20,009 nt of DNA from the NCBI GenBank assembly GCA_002448875.1, contig DKAS01000092.1:1-20009 (forward strand), given 5' to 3'. Under the pieces are notes generated by a model. It was not told the origin of the DNA, did no database searches, and worked only from the letters and a program-made list of their open reading frames with translations. Of this stretch, positions 6,787-16,600 are shown piece by piece (position 1 is the stretch's first letter; each line of letters starts with the position of its first letter). Source of the DNA: Proteobacteria bacterium UBA6920. GTDB lineage: Bacteria; Pseudomonadota; Gammaproteobacteria; SG8-11. Both the position numbers and the translations under genes were made by a program.

Positions 6787-7323
6787 ATGTTGAAATACGT
6801 CACCTGCACCTTGCTGCTGATCAACCCGTTTTACGCACTGCAGGCCCATGCCGAGCCGTCCCAGCTCGCGAATAACGATGCGTTGTCCCTCAGCACCTAT
6901 GACGTGGAATACCAGCACCTCAGCGCCAGCGATGATCGCATATACGGCGGTTTTAAATTTCGCGCATTCCACACATCCGACGATAGAGGCGTCCAACAGC
7001 GCGAATTTTTAGCGGCTTTCATCGGCTATCGACAATATTTAACTCGAGATCGCGTCCTGCAGTTTATCGATTACTAATACGGCTATTCCTGGGCCCGTTA
7101 CCAGCACGAGACAGGTCCAGACCAACATTCCCAGTCCCACTCTGTCAGCATCAACTATGGCTTGGAAATGGAGCATTTCTTCGCGGATAACTTCAGCCTG
7201 ACGGGAGCGATCACGGCGGGCATAAGCCACGACTGGTTTCGCGACGACGTATCGAAACGAACTGTAAACTATACCACTTTTGTCTTTCCCGGCTCAGTGA
7301 TCCGACTCAACTACTACTGGTAA
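6787..7323 (+). pseudogene. Outer-membrane beta-barrel protein gene interrupted by an in-frame stop
   Basis: The reading frame starts at ATG 6787 with a Sec signal peptide (M-L-K-Y then a hydrophobic stretch, cleavage likely after A-H-A at about residue 22). It reaches TAA at 7075-7077 after D-Y and continues in the same frame for 81 codons to TAA at 7321-7323. Both halves have the same character: alternating polar and aromatic strands such as Y-G-Y-S-W-A-R-Y, S-H-S-V-S-I-N-Y-G-L and N-Y-T-T-F-V-F-P-G. The far end is R-L-N-Y-Y-W, and a final aromatic residue is typical of barrels recognised by the BAM complex. The whole would be about 178 residues. One base change explains the stop. It is either a pseudogene, a sequencing error or, less likely, read through. 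No clear ribosome binding site precedes the ATG. I cannot name a closer family. Confidence 0.75.
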
Positions 7324-7455
7324 CTAGCGAGCCTGGCGTCATTTCTTGTGCAACCAGCATTCAACTTGGCGGCAACTTAATAATAGCGACTTCAAACAAC
7401 ATTCAGGGTTCTCGTTCCTGCAGACTCCACGCCGAGCGCGCAGTTTCTCGCCTCC

Positions 7456-7914
7456 ATGTATCGCCTGATGCCTTTTTCCCATGCCAGGACCGTCAGCTGG
7501 CATATGCAGCTCGGCGAGATGTACTTTAAACAGGACTGGCCGCCACTTAACGAATTCGGCCTGCTCGTCGCCACGGACTATGACACCCTAGTGCGCAATT
7601 GCGGACCCCACTACCTCTATCAGCGCGTCGTCGGTGGCAGTCTGCACAAACTGGCCAAATTTGATTTTGCCAATGAAGAGGAAGAGCGCCTGTTCATGGC
7701 GGCGTACGACCGCAGGGGCATGGAAAGCTCCCTCTACGCTCTTGATCCCGCCCTGGTGGATAGCGGCGCGCAAACTGGCAGTTATTTTGTCGTCACCGTC
7801 ATGGCCTTGCAAGGTTGTGATAGAGACCAGGTGCGCCGTGCGCAACTCCAGAACCTGACTATATTCCAGGCGCATATACTGAATCACGATAAGAATATAA
7901 CAATAACAATTTAA
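7456..7914 (+). CDS. MACPF/perforin-like fragment, probably truncated at the N-terminus
   Basis: 152 residues from ATG 7456. Residues 49-61 read C-G-P-H-Y-L-Y-Q-R-V-V-G-G, which fits the MACPF signature Y-G-T-H-[FY]-x6-G-G in spacing, with Cys and Pro replacing Tyr and Thr. A strand S-L-H-K-L-A-K-F-D-F and an E-E-E-E-R-L-F helix follow, as in MACPF domains, and then G-S-Y-F-V-V-T-V-M-A-L-Q-G-C, which resembles the later core strand. A complete MACPF domain needs about 300 residues, so this is less than half. No Shine-Dalgarno lies before 7456, and the same frame stays open upstream back to a TAG at 7384 without another start codon. That suggests a 5'-decayed gene. It shares reading frame with the broken barrel gene upstream. 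Family call is tentative. Confidence 0.45.
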   Translation: MYRLMPFSHARTVSWHMQLGEMYFKQDWPPLNEFGLLVATDYDTLVRNCGPHYLYQRVVGGSLHKLAKFDFANEEEERLFMAAYDRRGMESSLYALDPALVDSGAQTGSYFVVTVMALQGCDRDQVRRAQLQNLTIFQAHILNHDKNITITI

Positions 7915-7978
7915 ATTCCCTCCAGCGCATGACGACATATATCCCAAGCACTCGCATTGTTTGGCACAGGGTGAGTCA

Positions 7979-9403
7979 ATGGAAAATTGCAAGTACCATC
8001 CCGATGTTGCAGGCCGCTGGTATTGCCCACAGTGTGATGCCTGCGTTTGCGACAAATGCGCCGAAATCAACGCCGCGAAGAATCTCGCCCGTTGTTTTGT
8101 CTGCGGCAACGACCTGGATGGACTGCGTTCCGATCAGTACGTACCCCCATTCTGGCGGGCGCTGGGGGAGATTCATCGCTACCCCCTCAACTCTGTGACT
8201 CTTACGGTGCTCGCCTCCCTGGCGGCTGTGACCGGCATTCTGACTCTATTCCCCATGGGTTATTTTTTTGCGCTGACCTTGAATCTGCTCCTGTTCGCCT
8301 ATGCGGCGATGATTATGGAACACACTGCCCACGGCAATCTCAAACACCCGCAGGTCTTTCTGCTGTTTGAGTCCTCGGGCAAAGCGATCATTTTCCGCCA
8401 GTTTGTCCTGGTCGTGGCAATGGCGTTAGCCGCCACCTGGATGGGTCGCCACTTTGGCAGGACGGCATTTTTTGTATGCGTGCAGACATTCACTTTTCTG
8501 TTTCCCGCTGGCATCATGGCCGCCGTCATCGAAGACAGCCTGCTCGCTTGTCTGAATCCGCGGCGGCTACTGGCCATTATCCGCGCGATCGGCTGGCCCT
8601 ATCTGTTGCTGCTGCTTTTTCTCTATCTGTTGCAAATCGGCAATGCCACGCTCACCCAATGGGTAGGTGGCGCATCGGTGGCGACCCTGCTGCTGCAGGT
8701 CGTGATCGGCGGCTACTTCCTTATCGTCATCTATCACCTGCTGGGTTACGTCATTTACCAGTATCACGACAAACTCGGCTTTGCGGCCCATCAGGGCGGC
8801 AATCTACGCACCCACAATACCGGCCATATCGCCCAGTCGTGGTCGAACATGTTGAACAAAGCGCGGGTATTGATTATGGAAGGCCGTCCGGACGAAGGCA
8901 AGGCCGTGGCCAAGGAAGCGGCACTGGCCTTTCCGACCAATCTGCAGGTGCAAGCTTTTATCTATGATCTGCTGCGCAAATCCGGCAGCGACGAGGAACG
9001 TCTGCAAATCGGCATTCCTTACCTGAATGTGCTGCTGTATCAGAACCAATTGAATAAAGCCGCGGAGGTGTACGCAACGATTTCCAGGATAGACAAGGAA
9101 ATCAAGCCCGCGGACGGCGACAAGGTGGCACTGCTGGCGGCGGTGCTGCACCAGGCTGGTCGGAATCGCGAAGCCTTGCGCCTGATATCAGACTTTCACG
9201 CTTACTATCCCGATCATAGCGATATCGCCAAGAACTACTTCTACGCCGTGGATATTCTCATCAAGATGAAACAGTCACCGGAAATAATCAAATCGATCCT
9301 GGACTTCCTCGCGGACAATCTCCCGGATCCGCAAATTCAGGAGCGAGTCAAGCACTATCGCCTCCGGCTCAAACCGGCGGCGCTCGGAGCCGGTGGGGCT
9401 TGA
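7979..9403 (+). CDS. B-box-type zinc-binding multispanning membrane protein with helical repeat tail
   Basis: 474 residues. I chose ATG 7979 because AGGGTGAG ends four bases upstream and the zinc motif begins at once; a TTG six codons earlier is less likely. Residues 4-42 carry C4, H7, C16, C19, C24, C27, C39 and C42, in the C-x2-H, C-x2-C, C-x2-C spacing of B-box-like zinc fingers. About five hydrophobic helices follow between residues 70 and 275. The soluble tail (about 290-470) has paired helices such as R-V-L-I-M-E-G-R-P-D-E-G-K-A and A-L-L-A-A-V-L-H-Q-A-G-R-N-R-E-A-L, typical of TPR-like repeats. The zinc finger and tail probably face the cytoplasm and bind protein partners. The gene ends two bases from the convergent rhomboid gene. 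The exact role is unknown. Confidence 0.82.
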   Translation: MENCKYHPDVAGRWYCPQCDACVCDKCAEINAAKNLARCFVCGNDLDGLRSDQYVPPFWRALGEIHRYPLNSVTLTVLASLAAVTGILTLFPMGYFFALTLNLLLFAYAAMIMEHTAHGNLKHPQVFLLFESSGKAIIFRQFVLVVAMALAATWMGRHFGRTAFFVCVQTFTFLFPAGIMAAVIEDSLLACLNPRRLLAIIRAIGWPYLLLLLFLYLLQIGNATLTQWVGGASVATLLLQVVIGGYFLIVIYHLLGYVIYQYHDKLGFAAHQGGNLRTHNTGHIAQSWSNMLNKARVLIMEGRPDEGKAVAKEAALAFPTNLQVQAFIYDLLRKSGSDEERLQIGIPYLNVLLYQNQLNKAAEVYATISRIDKEIKPADGDKVALLAAVLHQAGRNREALRLISDFHAYYPDHSDIAKNYFYAVDILIKMKQSPEIIKSILDFLADNLPDPQIQERVKHYRLRLKPAALGAGGA

Positions 9404-9405
9404 GT

Positions 9406-10875
9406 TCATGACACCCTGGCCAGCGCGGTAAGCAGGGGCGATGCCGGGAAATACTGGCGCAGGCGGGAGCAGTTGCGATCATATCCTTCGCTGTCGCCAA
9501 CCGTCCGCTGCTGCAACGCCATACGGTAGATGGCCTCCGCCAGACTGACATCCTTAACTCCGGCACCGAGCAGCAATTCGACGATGGATTCGGCGTCGTC
9601 GGTATGGCCGGCGGCGGCGAATTGTAGTGCGATCTGCCCCAGCCGCGGCATCACCTCGCGCGGCAGGGCGCCGTATTTTTCAACAAAGGCGCTGAAAATC
9701 ACCTGCTTCTGCTTGACGGCATGCCGGTCGCGTACGGCGACATTCAGCGCCGCGGCCAGAATCTTGCGACCGATAATGACGTTGTCAATGTTGCGCATGG
9801 CCGCGGCCAGTTGCGAGAATAGATTAGGGCGGGTAAACCACTCGGGCTGGCGCAATATCGCCGCCGCCGCTTTTTCATATTTCATGTCCGCCAGCAAGCG
9901 CGCGATGTCCACATCCCCCGCTTCCCTGCGCTCCCGGTTCGCGTGCGCGTCCAGCACCTCCCGGTTGGCGCCGCCCAGCCGCGATTTGAACAACATCCCG
10001 ATCAACGCGCCACCGCAGAGGCCGCCAGCATGGGCAAGATAGTTGATATGGCTTGCCGAATCCAGAAACATCTCCAGCACCTGGTAACCGATCCATACCG
10101 GCAACACGACCAACGCCGGTAGCTTCACGTAATTAAAATAAAACAGCACGTGATAGAAGAAATTGATCCTGCGCCAGCCGAAAAGCATGACATACATTCC
10201 CATCACCCCGGAAATGGCACCGGACGCACCAATCCCGGTGGTGATGCTTGCGCCGTTGAATAACAGATCGAAGCCGCCGGCGATCAGCCCGGCCGCAAGA
10301 TAGCAGACAAAAAAAGTCAATCCGCCGAGTATCAGCTCGACCACATAGCCCACCAGCACCAGGAACACCATATTGCCCAGCAAATGGTCCATCCCGCCAT
10401 GCAGGAACATATGGGTCAGCAGGGTTGTCGGCGTGGCGTAGGCCGGGCGCAAGCCATAGGTAAACCAGGTGACCTTGGCCAGGCGGGCGGTGAATTCCGC
10501 ATGCTGCCCCTGCCATTGCGCGTAGGTCTCGGCCGGCACCGCGGCCGCGACCCGCGCGGGCAATTCGGCGACGAAATCGCCGTGGGAATATGCCTCGAAA
10601 ACCAGATCGGGATCGGATGCGCGCTCAGCCTCCGCTGCACCCGCGGCGCGGACGGACGGCGGAGCCGCCGTCCGTTGCGCCAGATAGTCGCGGTACAGAG
10701 GCATCTCAATCGCGCCAAGGTTCGCTGCAAGGTAGAAAGCCAAAGCTCCCTGCAAGGCCTCGGCATCATCGCGCTGCGGCCCCCAAAACACGACGCAGTT
10801 GACGATCACCAGCAGCAAAGTGATCAGCGGCAGGTGCCGCCGTTCAATCCGGCCATACACGGGGAGGATGATCAT
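9406..10875 (-). CDS. Rhomboid-family intramembrane serine protease with C-terminal helical repeats
   Basis: 489 residues. The catalytic Ser218 lies in G-A-S-G (216-219) and the partner His282 in L-A-H-A-G-G. H155, H159, H164 and N168 in T-H-M-F-L-H-G-G-M-D-H-L-L-G-N match H141, H145, H150 and N154 of E. coli GlpG position by position, so the site looks intact. About six transmembrane helices are visible, the first at residues 15-31. A long soluble insert (about 35-140) separates helix 1 from the core. The tail (about 305-489) is soluble and helical, with TPR-like pairs such as A-L-Q-F-A-A-A-G-H-T-D-D-A. Rhomboids cut transmembrane proteins inside the membrane. The substrate is unknown. Start ATG 10875 follows an AT-rich palindromic leader without an obvious ribosome binding site. 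Confidence 0.92.
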   Translation of the reverse strand: MIILPVYGRIERRHLPLITLLLVIVNCVVFWGPQRDDAEALQGALAFYLAANLGAIEMPLYRDYLAQRTAAPPSVRAAGAAEAERASDPDLVFEAYSHGDFVAELPARVAAAVPAETYAQWQGQHAEFTARLAKVTWFTYGLRPAYATPTTLLTHMFLHGGMDHLLGNMVFLVLVGYVVELILGGLTFFVCYLAAGLIAGGFDLLFNGASITTGIGASGAISGVMGMYVMLFGWRRINFFYHVLFYFNYVKLPALVVLPVWIGYQVLEMFLDSASHINYLAHAGGLCGGALIGMLFKSRLGGANREVLDAHANRERREAGDVDIARLLADMKYEKAAAAILRQPEWFTRPNLFSQLAAAMRNIDNVIIGRKILAAALNVAVRDRHAVKQKQVIFSAFVEKYGALPREVMPRLGQIALQFAAAGHTDDAESIVELLLGAGVKDVSLAEAIYRMALQQRTVGDSEGYDRNCSRLRQYFPASPLLTALARVS

Positions 10876-10890
10876 TATTCAGCCCAGGAG

Positions 10891-10902
10891 AGCTATATAG
10901 CT
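10891..10902. repeat. Perfect 12-bp palindrome in the rhomboid leader
   Basis: AGCTATATAGCT is self-complementary over all 12 bases and lies 16 bases upstream of the rhomboid start codon on the minus strand. It may be an operator or overlap the -10 region. I see no clear -35 partner. Confidence 0.45.
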
Positions 10903-10983
10903 ACATATCGTCCTGACATTGGTGAAGCTTTAAACTTGTTGCCCACACCACTTCTGCACTGCCCTGCCCCTGCCGAATGGCGC

Positions 10984-11958
10984 TCAGATATCTATTGTCA
11001 CCCACGCCGGATCATGATCGCTGCCATCGCCGCCGTGATTCTGCCGGCGGTCAATAAACGCCTGACCCAGGCGGGGCGCCAGGGGCTGGCTCACCCAGAT
11101 CTGATCCAGCAACTGGTATTCCGGCAGCGCGGGGCCGGGCGGGTTGAAGCGGTGGGTCCAGGCGACGGTTTGCGGGCCGGGACCCTGATCGGGCGTTTCC
11201 GCCTTGGCTGGACGCGTTTCCTGCGGATTGCTGAGGGCGTTGACCAGCAGCTTGTTGTCTATCATCAACATGGGCGCCAAATAGTCCGAATCCGGCGGGT
11301 CGTTCATATCGCCGACGAGAACATAATGGCTGTTCGGGCGTTCCATCCGACCGATGATGCGGGCGATGGTTTCGGCCTGCCGGCGGCGCAGCAGATTGGC
11401 TTGTTGCGCCCCCACCACGGGATCCTGGGTAAAAGGAACGTAATGACTCTTGAGGTGCGTGTTATACAGAGTGAACAGCTTGTCGCCGTTGGCCTTGAGT
11501 ATCTCCACCTGCAGCAGATCGCGGCCGAACACCCGGCGCTGCGGTTCGGCGGGGTGGGTCGCCGCCTGGTGGGAAGTAATGGCGCCGATGGGCAGTTTTG
11601 ACAGCAGGCCGACATCGATCATGCGCGGGTCGTTGCCTTCCACCAGCACCACGTGCGGATACATGCCTTGCAGCAGCTCACGATTGAACTGCTTGAGCAC
11701 TTCCAGGTGCTCCACCTCCTGCACCGCGAGCACGTCGACATTCATCACCTCGCGGATGCGCCGGGCGATTTCCTGCCGGGATTTGTCGTCCTTGCCGCGC
11801 ACCAGCTTCCCCATGAAAGTGCGCACCTGGTATTGCCCGCCGACGAATGTCAGAGTAAGTCCACCCGCATCGTCGGCCGGCACCGTGTCGATGGCGGCGG
11901 TGAAATTGTAACGTGAGAAAAGGTTATTCAGATTAAAGGTGCCGACGGTGACGGGCAT
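10984..11958 (-). CDS. Endonuclease/exonuclease/phosphatase-family hydrolase
   Basis: 324 residues. The gene starts at ATG 11958 with GAGGAG about six bases upstream. All core motifs of the DNase I-like fold appear in order: T-F-N-L-N-N (residues 7-12), Q-E-V-E with metal-binding Glu81, Y-N-T-H-L-K-S with His168, G-D-M-N-D with Asp217 and Asn219, L-D-Q-I-W-V around 284-289, and the catalytic S-D-H-D-P at 313-317. Such enzymes cut phosphodiester or phosphomonoester bonds with a divalent metal. No signal peptide is present, so it is likely cytoplasmic. The substrate cannot be read from sequence; nuclease and phosphatase members both share these motifs. About 108 bases separate its stop from the start of the rhomboid gene, so the two could be co-transcribed. 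Confidence 0.9.
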   Translation of the reverse strand: MPVTVGTFNLNNLFSRYNFTAAIDTVPADDAGGLTLTFVGGQYQVRTFMGKLVRGKDDKSRQEIARRIREVMNVDVLAVQEVEHLEVLKQFNRELLQGMYPHVVLVEGNDPRMIDVGLLSKLPIGAITSHQAATHPAEPQRRVFGRDLLQVEILKANGDKLFTLYNTHLKSHYVPFTQDPVVGAQQANLLRRRQAETIARIIGRMERPNSHYVLVGDMNDPPDSDYLAPMLMIDNKLLVNALSNPQETRPAKAETPDQGPGPQTVAWTHRFNPPGPALPEYQLLDQIWVSQPLAPRLGQAFIDRRQNHGGDGSDHDPAWVTIDI

Positions 11959-12206
11959 GATGGCTCCTCCACGGCCTGGATCGTGTCAGCTTACGCGCAA
12001 AGTGCGCGCGACACAATCCGGGACAGCGCCATCCGAAGGATCTAAACCCGACAACCGTGACGAATGATTTTTTTATAGAAGGCCCTCGATTTCAGCGAAC
12101 AATGATTCCCGCACCCGCCCATGCGCTGACATCCTCCATTGACCCGCCAAAAACTCCTCTGCCTAATCGGAACAAGCCCCGCCCACTCGCATGCCCCTGT
12201 GATTTC

Positions 12207-13364
12207 TTATTGACCCCCTCCCCCGCAATCGGTGACGACATTTACATGAGCCGTACTGAGGATGGCGAAAGCCACGGCAAGATCGGCGAGCGCTTCGTCA
12301 CATGCATTGCCGGCGGTTTTGCATGAGCGCTTTACAGCCCTCGATTCCTGGGCGTATGACATGGCCGCATTGACTGCGTCCTTGGTGCGTTCACCGCAAG
12401 GCAACTGAATCGTGGGGGCAGCGATGTTCACCACCGCGGACTTGCTGATCGTACCGGTCGTCGCTGTTACCGTGCCGGAACCGGCTGCCGAACCGGATAC
12501 CACGGAAAAACTCGCGCTTGTCGATCCCGCGGGAACGGTTACAATACCGGGCACGGTGAGCTGCACGCCGGACACTGTCAGACTCACGACTTCACCACCC
12601 GCGGCCGCGGGATTGCCCAGACTTACTGTCATTTCCGCGGCGCTATTGGTTGGCATGTTCAAGGGATCGGGCGCAAGCGCCAGTGTTTGCATGCCTTCCC
12701 GGGTCACGATGACATCCGTCCCATACGCTCCCCCCTGATATGTGATCAGCCAATAAACCCCACCCGCTTCAAATCGCGCACCTTCCGGCAGACCTGCAAA
12801 AGTTCCAGACACGGGGTTTCCCGTTTGTGGAGAGACAAGCACGTAAGACGCGCCCGGCTCGGTTGCAGATACGCCCTGCAGTACGAGCTCTCCTGCCAGG
12901 AATACGTTTCCCGACTGGACTTTGGCTGCCAGTTGCGTTGGATTGACTATGAAGGTCGAGCCTGAATCCAGAATCAAACTGCCGCTAATCACCAACCAGC
13001 TTGCACTCAGCACCCCACCGGGCATGTTTCGAATGATTGGTTTTGGATCCGTCAGGGCAAGGGGGCCAACAATGACAGGGTTGTCCTGCTGACCACTTAT
13101 AGTCATCTGGCCCTGACTTAAGAATTCTACGGCAAGCAAGTCATAACCGGAGCTCGATGTGTCCGTTGTCGTTGCAACCGATACGCCCGGCTCAATCGTC
13201 AACGATCCGGCAGAGGTGATGGCAATATCCTCCCCCACCGTATGAGCTTCATTGGCAGACCATATTTGGCTGTCAAAAATCGTCAGAGCGCTTGCGTCAG
13301 CACCAGCCGCGAGCAACACTATCGCAAGCAGTGATAAAAAAAAGCGAGATATGTACTGCGCCAT
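12207..13364 (-). CDS. Exported beta-helix/Ig-like surface protein with Cys-rich tail
   Basis: 385 residues from ATG 13364, chosen for its AAGGAG a few bases upstream; an ATG six codons earlier lacks one. Residues 1-25 form a Sec signal (R-F-F-L-S-L-L-A-I-V-L-L-A-A-G, cleavage near A-D-A-S-A). The next 200 residues resemble a right-handed beta-helix (I-T-S-A-G-S-L-T-I-E-P-G-V, and V-I-S-G-S-L-I-L-D-S-G-S) and close with W-L-I-T-Y-Q-G-G-A-Y-G-T-D-V-I-V-T, like autotransporter passengers. Residues 230-315 look like an Ig-like domain. The last 60 residues are helical with four cysteines and end in C-G-G-G-G-Q. No beta-barrel or LPXTG signal is present, so how it is held is unclear. It is divergent from the large SBBP protein gene. 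The family is not recognised. Confidence 0.75.
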   Translation of the reverse strand: MAQYISRFFLSLLAIVLLAAGADASALTIFDSQIWSANEAHTVGEDIAITSAGSLTIEPGVSVATTTDTSSSGYDLLAVEFLSQGQMTISGQQDNPVIVGPLALTDPKPIIRNMPGGVLSASWLVISGSLILDSGSTFIVNPTQLAAKVQSGNVFLAGELVLQGVSATEPGASYVLVSPQTGNPVSGTFAGLPEGARFEAGGVYWLITYQGGAYGTDVIVTREGMQTLALAPDPLNMPTNSAAEMTVSLGNPAAAGGEVVSLTVSGVQLTVPGIVTVPAGSTSASFSVVSGSAAGSGTVTATTGTISKSAVVNIAAPTIQLPCGERTKDAVNAAMSYAQESRAVKRSCKTAGNACDEALADLAVAFAILSTAHVNVVTDCGGGGQ

Positions 13365-13692
13365 GGTTCTCTCCTTCTTCATTTCGGCACTCTAACAAAC
13401 ATTGCCCAGGCACCTTGCTGAGCCGGCAATACGTAAAAAAATGAATCCATGATTCAGGATAGGCTTGGCAAAAAACGAAGTCAATTCGATGACACAAACC
13501 CGCGACGGTCCGCGCTCAACCGCAGTTATTGAGAAAAAGCGTCGACTTTTGTTTCCAAAATCGCTATTGCAAACATCTCTCACCTAGAGACATTCTACCA
13601 ATATCAAATTGCAATTTTCGGTGATAGAACTGGCTCATGCTCTACCCTTCGCAACTGGCTCGTCGTGAAGCCAGAGGGGGCGGGAGGTCGTT
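13365..13692. other. Divergent regulatory region between two exported-protein genes
   Basis: 328 bases with no gene. It is AT-rich in the middle (13420-13620) and should hold promoters for both flanking genes. ACTGGCTC occurs twice as a direct repeat at 13628 and 13650, about 22 bases apart, close to the plus-strand gene. GGGAGG sits just before the 13693 start as its ribosome binding site. I cannot assign -35/-10 boxes with confidence. Confidence 0.5.
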
Positions 13693-16600
13693 ATGAATCG
13701 ACGTGTAAAAATCTGCGCGCGGACGGCAACCGCGATTTATTTGTTCGTGGTTTTCATAATCTGGCCTGGCCACACGGCACTCGCCGGTGTCGCTGGCATA
13801 GACTCCGGCGACCACGCACGGGCAGCGGTGCAGAAGTCCGACCTGACGATCCCTTTCATCAAGAATGAGGGACAAAGGGCTCCCCACGCAGCCTACTACG
13901 CGCGCATCTTCGCTGGCACGGTGGTTGTCACCGCCAGCGGCGAAATGATTTATCTTCTGAGAACGCGCGACTCCGGCAACGGGCATAGTGATCCGGGCGC
14001 GGGCGCTTTATATCAGACATTCACCGAGTCCCTGGTGGGAGTGCAAATTCATCCCCTGGCCGGCCAACCGACGCCGACCAATGTCAGTGAATTCATCGGC
14101 AATGATCCGCAGCAATGGCGCCGGCACCTGCCCTCCTTCGATTCCGTCGTGTTGCATGACGCGTGGCCCGGGGTAGACGTGCAATTGCTGGCGCACGGTC
14201 ATAGCGTAGAGAAAGTATTCACCCTGGCACCGGGCACGGATCCACAGCGTATTCGTCTGCATATCACCGGCGCCGAACACATTGCCATCGCCGATAACGG
14301 CGCCATGCAGGTCACCGGCAAGACGGGACGCATGGCGTTCAGCGCACCGCAGGCCTGGCAGGACATCGGCGGAGTACGCCACCCGGTCGGCGTCGCTTAT
14401 GCGCTGCACGGCGGCGAGTATGGCTTTACTCTGCGGGACTATGACCCGCGCCATGCCGTCGTCATCGACCCCCTGCTGCAGGCCAGCTATCTCGGCGGCA
14501 GCGGAGACGATATGGCCTATGCCTTGGCCATTCACCCCACGTCGAAGAAAATCTATGTCGCAGGTCAGACCGCGTCGGCAGATCTGCCGGCCACGACAGC
14601 CGGAGCGCAGACCGCGCTTCTGGGCACGACCGATATCTTTATCGCCCGCTTCAACAGCGAGCTCACCGCCATCGAACAGATCACCTACCTGGGCGGCAGC
14701 TCCGATGACGGCCAGGCGTCTTATTTTCGTAACGGCCTGGCGATCTCCTCGGCCAGCGGCGACCTTTATCTCGCGTCCGCCACCAAATCGACCGACTACC
14801 CCGGCACGGCCGGCGGTGCCTTCGCAACCCGTATCGGCGGCGCCGCCGATGCGGTCGTCAGCCGGTTGAGCGCCGACCTCAAGACCCTGGTGCAGAGCAC
14901 CTACTACGGCGGCAGCGACGCCGACTATGCCAACGGTGTCGCTTTGCACTCCACCAGCGGCGATGTCTACGTCATCGGCAGCGGCTGGTCCAGCAATCTG
15001 CCGGGAACGACCGGCGGTGCGCAACCGGCATCGGGTTCACCCGGCTTTCTGCGCGACGAATCCTTCCTGGCGCGTTTCAGCGCCGATCTGAAAACACTCA
15101 AGCAGGCGACCTACATCGGCGGCGCCGACAACGATGAGCCATGGGGGGTAAGCATCTCTCCGCTGTCGGGAGAGGTTTATGCTTTTGGCGTCACCAGTTC
15201 CGCGGACTTTCCCGGCACGACCGGCGGCGCTCAGACCGCGCTGTCCGGCATCTATACCGACGGCTACATCGTGCACTACAACGCCAACCTGACGCAGCGG
15301 CTGCATGCCACGTACCTGGGCGGCAGCAAGAGCGATGGCATCGTCGACCTGAAAATTCACCCGACCACGGGAGATGTCTATGCGGCCGGCTATGCGATCT
15401 CCACCGATTTTCCCGGCACGGCCGGCGGCCTGCAGGAAAGCGCCAATGGCGCGGGATTCGTTGCCCGACTGAATGCCGCACTGACCACGCTGACCCAGTC
15501 AACCTATCTAGGAGGAAAAAACGGCTCGCAAATCTATGCCATGGCTCTGCGCGCTTCGAGCAGCGAGGTTTATGTCGCCGGTTACACCAGTTCGACCGAC
15601 TTTCCCGGAACCAGCGGTGGCGCCATCACCACCGCCGCGGCCGGCTACAACGGATTTGTGGCGCGGATGAGCGACGACTTGAAGGCCTTGCATCAATCGA
15701 CCTATTACGGCGGCGGCTATGATGACCAGATTAACGATCTGGCCCTGCACCCCGACAGCAACGAGGTCTACGTAGTCGGCTATACCCATTCCACCGACCT
15801 GCCGGGCGTCAGCGGCGGCGCCCAGGCGTCGTTCCCCGGCGGCTTTTTAGCCTCCTTCGTCGCCCGTTTCGACAGCACCCTCACTGGCATGCCGTCGCCC
15901 GATATCGTCGTCCAACCCGCGTCATTCGCTTTCGGCAAGGTGCTGCTGGGCCGCAGTTCGCCCCTGACGCTTTTCACCCTGAGCAATCAGGGCAGCGTCA
16001 CCTTGAACATCAGTTCGATCACATTGTCCGACACCACCAACTATGCCCTGGATATCAACGCCGGCAACAATGCGTGCGGCGCCACGGCCATAACCTTGAC
16101 CGCGAGCGCGGCCTGCACCCTTAGCATCACCTTTACGCCTGCGTCGGTCGGCATCAAGAATGCCAGTCTCACCATCTACTCCGACGACCCCGATACTGCG
16201 GCGCTTGCGATCCCGCTGCAGGGCACCGGTTCATCCACCGCCGCACCGGCGATCAGTTCATCGCCGACTGCGCTGCACTTCGGCAGCATGGAGGTCGGAA
16301 CGGCGGCGCCGCCGCAGACCCTCACGCTGCAAAGCGCCGGCACCGAGCCGCTGAACATCACCACCATCACCCTCAGCGGCGCCAATGCCGGCGATTTCTC
16401 TCTGGATCTGACCGGCGCCGACCCGGCCTGCGGCGCGCCGCCGCTGACGTTGCCGGCCAACGTCAGCTGCCGCATCGTCGCCGGATTCAATCCGCAGAGC
16501 GAAGGCACCAAAACTGCCAGCATCGACATCCAGTCCAATGACCCGGCCACGGGTCTGTTGCAGATCGGTATCGATGGCGCCGGCGGTACGGTCAGCGACA

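Noticed and set aside
10384..11601. Long plus-strand frame antisense to the rhomboid and EEP genes
   Set aside because: Runs opposite two genes with intact catalytic motifs, and its translation shows no domain.
14008..15024. 338-codon minus-strand frame inside the SBBP protein gene
   Set aside because: It mirrors the SBBP repeats and has no sensible start or domain.
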